Program-made: the position numbers and the translations under genes
The notes under the pieces: model-generated
What the model was told of the DNA's origin: nothing
Database searches by the model: none
What the model saw: only the letters and a program-made list of their open reading frames with translations
Origin: Gammaproteobacteria bacterium
Lineage (GTDB): Bacteria > Pseudomonadota > Gammaproteobacteria > UBA6429
Assembly (NCBI GenBank): GCA_003232015.1
Contig: QIKU01000236.1
Coordinates: forward strand, 1-10,043
DNA: 10,043 bases
Direction: 5' to 3'
Shown here: one piece after another, positions 6,976-10,043 of the stretch
Position numbering within the stretch: position 1 is the stretch's first letter
How the letters are laid out: every line of letters begins with the position of its first letter

Positions 6976-7030
6976 TAGAACAGCTTCAGGGTGTTAGAAA
7001 AGCTGGGGACATAAATTAAAGTGTAAGGTA
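6976..7030. other. Spacer after the TlpA-like gene with a small hairpin
   Basis: CAGCTT (6981-6986) pairs with AAGCTG (7000-7005) over a 13-base loop, just after the stop codon, but no T-run follows, so termination here would be weak. The 3' arm overlaps GCTGGGG (7002-7008), which is also complementary to CCCCAGC at 7244-7250. If the element downstream is an omega-RNA-like sequence read on the plus strand, the last 16-20 bases of this spacer would be in the guide position. Confidence 0.35.
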
Positions 7031-7172
7031 TTACCCCGTTCACTTGAACCATCACGTTCAAGTGGGCGCAGCAGAGATGCTTCAGGATTCCCAGTCAGGC
7101 TGGGCATTCACACCACATCTGCAAATTAGCTCCCGGAATTAATGGAATCGGCTCAAAGAAAATCCGGGGTAA
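7031..7172 (+). ncRNA. Candidate structured RNA, possibly a HEARO/omega-RNA-like element without its nuclease
   Basis: About 142 noncoding bases are bounded by a perfect 8-bp inverted repeat, TTACCCCG (7031-7038) and CGGGGTAA (7165-7172). Inside are a 9-bp perfect hairpin, CACTTGAAC (7041-7049) with GTTCAAGTG (7056-7064) and loop CATCAC; GCAG (7071-7074) pairing with CTGC (7119-7122), continued by ATG/CAT; and within it CCCAG (7090-7094) with CTGGG (7100-7104). CCCGGA (7132-7137) can pair with TCCGGG (7163-7168), competing with the terminal repeat. The region is richer in G and C than its flanks and has no plausible ORF. From memory, without alignment, the layout and some segments recall HEARO RNA, the omega RNA of IscB nucleases, which also occurs as stand-alone copies. 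Alternatives are another transposon-derived repeat or a different structured RNA. Strand and ends are uncertain; structure is seen, family is inferred. Confidence 0.45.
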
Positions 7173-7413
7173 CACGTTTACATAATAAAGACTAGTCGAT
7201 ATTAATTTTTTCACCATATTGAATTTTAGCAATGCTTTTGCTACCCCAGCATTAGTTTGTACATGTTTTCTTTATTATTAAGCACTTAGAGTCTCTACTT
7301 AAAATAATTCTTTTTAAAGAAACTCCACGAAAAATCATTTAAAATAGTAACGGCAGTGAGGCAGAATGTATCTCATTGATTTTAGTTGTTGTCCGTTTAT
7401 TAAGGTTATTTAA
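7173..7413. other. AT-rich noncoding stretch before the FHA cluster
   Basis: No convincing gene was found here. CCCCAGC (7244-7250) is complementary to GCTGGGG (7002-7008), so a 7-bp inverted pair encloses the whole structured element and its right flank. AGCAA...TTGCT (7228-7232 and 7238-7242) and TTCTT...AAGAA around 7305-7320 form small hairpins. A promoter for the gene at 7414 is expected here, but no good -35/-10 pair stands out. AAGG (7402-7405) provides the ribosome binding site for that gene. Confidence 0.4.
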
Positions 7414-7803
7414 ATGTCCGATATTTTTGTTGTTTTAGTCAATGGTGAAAGTCAGATTGAGTATAATCGTGCCCATTCATTACCCAGTAGACAGGTCGAA
7501 TTTCTTGATAAAATGGATTCGAAAATGACACAGGGTATTGTCCTGGGGGGCAGTACCTTTGCTGATCCTGATATTGTGCAGCGTGCACAATTTGTATCAA
7601 TGCAGCTTATCGCAGCACTTATTGACAGTAATGATCAGCTTATCGCTGCAACCTGTGCTTATCTGGCAAATCGCCTACCTGATTTAAAACAATTAAAAGT
7701 AGACGAAAATTATAATTTTGATCTTGTTTTTGACGAAGAATACAAAAATAAAGTGCAGGTTGCTTTTAATGTAAATGATTTAAAGTCTTCCCCGATACAT
7801 TAA
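7414..7803 (+). CDS. Conserved hypothetical cytoplasmic protein
   Basis: This 129-residue protein begins MSDIFVVLVNGESQIEYNR and has no signal peptide or membrane segment. The N-terminal part looks like a short beta-strand followed by a loop with charged residues (SLPSRQVEFLDKMDSKM), then a long helical region (IVQRAQFVSMQLIAALIDSNDQLIAATCAYLANRLPDLKQLKVDE) and an acidic beta-like C-terminus (FDLVFDEEYKNKVQVAFNV). I do not recognise a named domain, though the sequence has the feel of a conserved proteobacterial family rather than a chance ORF. AAGG lies 8 bases before the ATG. The next gene starts 36 bases downstream, and the third gene only 10 bases after that, so the three probably form an operon ending with the FHA protein. 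Function unknown. Confidence 0.75.
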   Translation: MSDIFVVLVNGESQIEYNRAHSLPSRQVEFLDKMDSKMTQGIVLGGSTFADPDIVQRAQFVSMQLIAALIDSNDQLIAATCAYLANRLPDLKQLKVDENYNFDLVFDEEYKNKVQVAFNVNDLKSSPIH

Positions 7804-7839
7804 CCTATCCGCTAATAAAAATTAAAAGAAGAAAAATAA

Positions 7840-8160
7840 ATGTTATCTATACTAAAGAAAATACGCCCGATGCGAGTGGCGCTGATATTATTGGCAGTTC
7901 TTAGCCTTATTTTTAAGGCGAAAACGGGCACCCCCGTTTCTTATGAAGGCTGGACAATGATTGAAACCGTTTTTATTCCGGTTATGGCACCACTGATTAC
8001 AATGGTGCTACTGCTAGATAGCCTTATTGCCGCTATCTGGTTAAGCCAGAGTACCGGCGAGGAAAAGAGTCGGTACTGGCTGATATTGGGCTGTAACCTT
8101 ACCACTGTTATTATTATGTTAGTGGTATGGATACCTGTTTTTATTGCACTTTTAACCTAA
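7840..8160 (+). CDS. Small membrane protein with three predicted helices
   Basis: This 106-residue protein starts MLSILKKIRPMRVALILLAVLSLIF. A positively charged N-terminus precedes a first hydrophobic helix (about 12-26); a second spans about 43-69 (VFIPVMAPLITMVLLLDSLIAAIWL) and a third about 81-105 (LILGCNLTTVIIMLVVWIPVFIALL). The loop between helices 2 and 3 is short and charged (SQSTGEEKSRYW). By the positive-inside rule the N-terminus and that loop compete for the cytoplasmic side, so topology is uncertain. No known domain is recognised. A weak purine-rich AAGAAG precedes the ATG. It sits between a hypothetical gene and an FHA domain gene with tight spacing (36 and 10 bases), so it may be the membrane partner of the FHA protein. 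Confidence 0.7.
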   Translation: MLSILKKIRPMRVALILLAVLSLIFKAKTGTPVSYEGWTMIETVFIPVMAPLITMVLLLDSLIAAIWLSQSTGEEKSRYWLILGCNLTTVIIMLVVWIPVFIALLT

Positions 8161-8170
8161 AATAATAGTT

Positions 8171-8554
8171 ATGGCGAAGTTGGTACAGATTAAAGATGGT
8201 AGCGCTGGGGTTGTTTTTCCGATTCAAAAGGCAAAGATAACACTGGGGCGGGATGAGTCGAATGACATATGTTTAAACGACAGCCTGGTCAGTAAATTTC
8301 ATGCGGCCATTGAAATAACGGTTAACAACGAGAAAGGAGGTGTTTATGAATATATCCTGCAAGATCTCGAAAGCACGAATAATACCTATGTGAATGATCA
8401 AATGATTAACCTGCATCGTTTAAGTGAAGGCGATCGCATTCGAATAGGCACTAATAATTTTACTTTCGATGATTCTGAAGATCAGCGTTTAGATGAAACC
8501 GCTAAGTTGCACAAGTCGTGGATACCGGGTGTTTACTATACGGGGTCTAAATAG
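8171..8554 (+). CDS. FHA domain protein
   Basis: This 127-residue protein is almost entirely one forkhead-associated domain, a phosphothreonine-binding beta-sandwich. The conserved positions are visible: ITLGRDESNDICLND (23-37) with G26-R27, the S-x-x-H motif SKFH (S41, H44), and DLESTNNTYVND (65-76), equivalent to the usual D-L-x-S-x-N-G-T-x-V-N with the glycine replaced by N71. DRIRIGTNNFTF (88-99) is the last strand. After the domain, a tail ending SWIPGVYYTGSK is conserved-looking and might be an interaction segment. FHA proteins read Ser/Thr kinase signalling, but no kinase or phosphatase gene is in the window. It starts 10 bases after the membrane protein stop, without a good Shine-Dalgarno, so translational coupling is likely. 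Its 3' end meets a hairpin shared with the convergent thioredoxin gene. Confidence 0.9.
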   Translation: MAKLVQIKDGSAGVVFPIQKAKITLGRDESNDICLNDSLVSKFHAAIEITVNNEKGGVYEYILQDLESTNNTYVNDQMINLHRLSEGDRIRIGTNNFTFDDSEDQRLDETAKLHKSWIPGVYYTGSK

Positions 8555-8563
8555 TATTTTTTT

Positions 8564-8599
8564 AACCACAACCGGCTCTTTTTCGTGTCCGTTGTGGTT
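8564..8599. terminator. Bidirectional terminator hairpin between convergent genes
   Basis: AACCACAAC (8564-8572) and GTTGTGGTT (8591-8599) form a perfect 9-bp stem, extended inward by CGG/CCG with a one-base bulge. It lies 10 bases after the FHA stop and overlaps the stop codon of the thioredoxin gene on the other strand. A run of T (8557-8563) precedes the stem on the plus strand and reads as A on that strand, giving T-run-terminated RNA only for the minus direction as A-to-U; in the plus direction the tail is TAACTGTT. The 3' arm is related to the hairpin at 1880-1897. Confidence 0.65.
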
Positions 8600-8966
8600 A
8601 ACTGTTATTAATACTATTTAGCAAAGTGCTATGCTGTTGAATAAACTGGTCAATAAAAGAATAACTTTGCGCACTGCTAAAGCGTTCTACCTCAATGCCT
8701 CTTTCAAAAAGTATAATAGTTGGAAAGCCGCGCACCTGATATTTCCCGGCTAACTTCATATTGTCGTCTTCATCAACTTCCAGCTTGGCTAATTGAACGG
8801 CACCGGCATAGTTGCTAATAATTTTCTCAAGGATCGGGGCAATGACAATGCACGGGCCGCACCAGTCGGCCCAGAAATCAACCATAACCGGCGTTGTATG
8901 GGAGGTTTGAATAACTTTTTCATCAAAGTCATCCAGGTTTATATTAAATAAATGAGTAGAAGTCAT
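8598..8966 (-). CDS. Thioredoxin (cytoplasmic, TrxA-like)
   Basis: This 122-residue protein has the classic thioredoxin active site WCGPC at 35-39 within VDFWADWCGPCIVIAPIL, and the cis-proline loop GFPTIILFERG with P82, so it should act as a cytoplasmic thiol-disulfide reductant served by thioredoxin reductase. No signal peptide is present. It is slightly longer than E. coli TrxA (109), with an extra polar C-terminal tail (QQHSTLLNSINNS). Compared with TrxA the residue after the active site is I rather than K. It begins 17 bases after the stop codon of yaaA on the same strand, so the two are probably one operon, linking a peroxide-related protein with a thiol reductant. No strong Shine-Dalgarno was seen. 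A second trx gene elsewhere is likely, so this may not be the main housekeeping thioredoxin. Confidence 0.92.
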   Translation of the reverse strand: MTSTHLFNINLDDFDEKVIQTSHTTPVMVDFWADWCGPCIVIAPILEKIISNYAGAVQLAKLEVDEDDNMKLAGKYQVRGFPTIILFERGIEVERFSSAQSYSFIDQFIQQHSTLLNSINNS

Positions 8967-8983
8967 TGTGTTTTCAGGTTCGC

Positions 8984-9754
8984 TTATTGTTTACGGGTAA
9001 ATGTCCAGTCTGTTGTTGTGGATAATTTTTTGTTAAATTTATAGCCGTCTAAATTAAATGCCTTTAGCTCATCAGGATCTTTTATTTTATTTTTAATGAT
9101 ATAGCGACTCATTAACCCGCGTGCTCTTTTTGCGTAAATGCCGATCATTTTGAAGCCACCATCACGGGCTTCTTTAAAAGCAGGGGTAATAATAGTTCCA
9201 TCGAGATTTTTCTTTTGTATTACTTTAAAGTACTCATTGGATGCAAGGTTAATTAGAGTATTTTCTTTTTGTTTTTTAAACTCACTGTTAAGTTTATCCG
9301 TTACCTGATTGTCCCAGAATTCATACAGGTTTTTTGTTTTTTTTATCGGGAGTTTTAATCCCATTTCCAGACGGTAGGCTTGCATTAGATCCAGTGGTCG
9401 CAATAAGCCATAGAGGCCTGATAATATTCGTAAGTGTTTTTGTGCAAAGTCCAGATCGCGGGCAGTAAAATCATCTATATTCAGGCCGGTATAAACATCG
9501 CCCTTAAAGGCTAGTATGGCCTGTTTTGCATTTTTAGTAGTAAACGGTGTTTTAAATTTTTTAAAGCGATCAACGTTTAAATCAGCGATTTTATCGCTAA
9601 CACTCATTAATTTTTTAATATCATCACGGGAATAATGACGCATTTCCTTAACAAGTTTATTGGACTCTTTCAGAAAGTCAGGACTTGTAAATTTTGAAGT
9701 TTGTGGTGGTGTTTCAAAATTGACTGTTTTTGCGGGAGAAATGACAATAATCAT
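8984..9754 (-). CDS. yaaA: YaaA family peroxide stress protein (UPF0246/DUF328)
   Basis: This 256-residue protein matches the length of E. coli YaaA (258). Family signatures are the opening MIIVISPAKTVNFETPP, the mid-protein AILAFKGDVYTGLNIDDF (79-96), LRILSGLYGLLRPLDLMQAYRLEMG (108-132), NLASNEYFKVI (169-179), and IGIYAKRARGLMSRYII (204-220). In E. coli YaaA lies in the OxyR regulon and limits Fenton damage by lowering free intracellular iron after peroxide exposure; the fold also binds DNA. AAGG lies about 8 bases before the ATG. It is the first gene of a probable yaaA-thioredoxin operon and is divergent from the M16 peptidase gene. No OxyR site was identified by eye in the 176-base divergent region. 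Confidence 0.95.
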   Translation of the reverse strand: MIIVISPAKTVNFETPPQTSKFTSPDFLKESNKLVKEMRHYSRDDIKKLMSVSDKIADLNVDRFKKFKTPFTTKNAKQAILAFKGDVYTGLNIDDFTARDLDFAQKHLRILSGLYGLLRPLDLMQAYRLEMGLKLPIKKTKNLYEFWDNQVTDKLNSEFKKQKENTLINLASNEYFKVIQKKNLDGTIITPAFKEARDGGFKMIGIYAKRARGLMSRYIIKNKIKDPDELKAFNLDGYKFNKKLSTTTDWTFTRKQ

Positions 9755-9878
9755 TGTGCGGCCTTAAATGTGGTAATTCTGCAAGGCGGTATACTATCAA
9801 ATTTACAGGTTACGATAAATATAAAATAGTATGGTAAGCTTGGGTTCCAGACTAAATTAGGCCGGTAAGGTGTGTCGT

Positions 9879-9908
9879 TTGGACATTCTTTGCCTGACAT
9901 TTTAAAAT
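9879..9908 (+). promoter_or_regulatory. Probable promoter of the M16 peptidase gene
   Basis: TTGGAC (9879-9884) and TAAAAT (9903-9908) are separated by 18 bases and match the -35 and -10 consensus at 4/6 and 5/6. Transcription would start near 9915, leaving a leader of only about 16 bases before the ATG at 9931, with no clear Shine-Dalgarno. The rest of the divergent region contains ATACTAT/ATAGTAT arms (9791-9797 and 9827-9833), possibly part of a control site for either gene. Confidence 0.45.
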
Positions 9909-9930
9909 TCGTTAAGTAGATATTAAAAAT

Positions 9931-10043
9931 ATGCAAAAACAAGTTATTGCACCTGAAGTGCTCCACTCTTCTTTTGAATGGATTCGTAGTGAACCAATTA
10001 ACTCATTAAATGTAACCATCGAAGAATATCGACATATTAAAAC
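9931..10043 (+). CDS. PreP-like M16 (insulinase family) metallopeptidase, N-terminal fragment
   Basis: Thirty-seven codons are visible from ATG 9931 to the window edge: MQKQVIAPEVLHSSFEWIRS, then EPINSLNVTIEEYRHIK. The pattern F-E-W-I-R-S ... I-x-S-L-N-V-T-x-E-E-Y-R-H-x-K-T is what I recall as the start of proteobacterial M16C presequence-protease-like proteins, in which a H-x-x-E-H zinc motif follows some 50 residues later, beyond this window. Those enzymes are large (about 970 residues) cytoplasmic or periplasmic zinc peptidases that degrade small peptides inside a closed chamber. No signal peptide is seen here. The gene is divergent from yaaA. The family is called by resemblance of a short fragment; the zinc site itself cannot be seen. 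Confidence 0.68.
   Translation, partial: MQKQVIAPEVLHSSFEWIRSEPINSLNVTIEEYRHIK

Noticed and set aside
6819..7061. Minus-strand 80-codon frame entering the structured element
   Set aside because: It runs antisense to the TlpA-like gene and into the hairpin region; composition looks non-coding.
7031..7172. Integron attC site or group II intron domain
   Set aside because: There is no RYYYAAC/GTTRRRY core pair at the ends and no domain V-like hairpin with the AGC or CGC triad and GAAA loop, so neither fits as well as a generic structured RNA.
9751..9966. Minus-strand 71-codon frame across the yaaA/M16 divergent region
   Set aside because: It overlaps the promoter region and the start of the M16 gene, is cysteine- and aromatic-rich without family resemblance, and has no clear ribosome binding site.

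Overview
The window looks like chromosomal DNA of an AT-rich gammaproteobacterium. The evidence is a ZapE/AFG1-type ATPase, a class I (E. coli-type) glutamate-cysteine ligase, a YaaA-family protein of standard length, a MipA/OmpV outer-membrane protein and a PreP-like M16 peptidase, all with ordinary proteobacterial signals. The genus cannot be named from sequence alone. No IS element, CRISPR array, rRNA or tRNA gene was seen.

Layout: a MipA/OmpV-like gene runs off the left edge (minus strand), divergent from zapE. zapE converges on a solitary PstS-like periplasmic binding protein, and an imperfect hairpin lies between them. A divergent region with a 9-bp inverted repeat overlapping a good promoter then leads into a MerR-type HTH gene and an orphan ParA ATPase, which are separated by a probable terminator and a hairpin reaching the parA Shine-Dalgarno. 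Next come gshA and a secreted TlpA-like thioredoxin-fold protein, for which a TTG start with a clear ribosome binding site is preferred.

The 438-base gap at 6976-7413 holds the most unusual sequence: about 140 bases bounded by an 8-bp perfect inverted repeat and packed with hairpins. It looks like a structured RNA and, from memory only, resembles HEARO/omega RNA, the guide RNA class of IscB nucleases, here without any nuclease gene. After it comes a three-gene cluster (conserved hypothetical, small three-helix membrane protein, FHA domain protein) that converges on a yaaA-thioredoxin pair. A divergent PreP-like M16 metallopeptidase begins at the right edge.

Themes: thiol and peroxide handling is spread over gshA, the TlpA-like protein, thioredoxin and yaaA, though they are not in one operon. 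The MerR-ParA pair is a possible non-canonical partition or positioning system. Two convergent-gene junctions (1811-1898 and 8564-8599) carry related hairpins, which suggests a dispersed repeat used as a bidirectional terminator.
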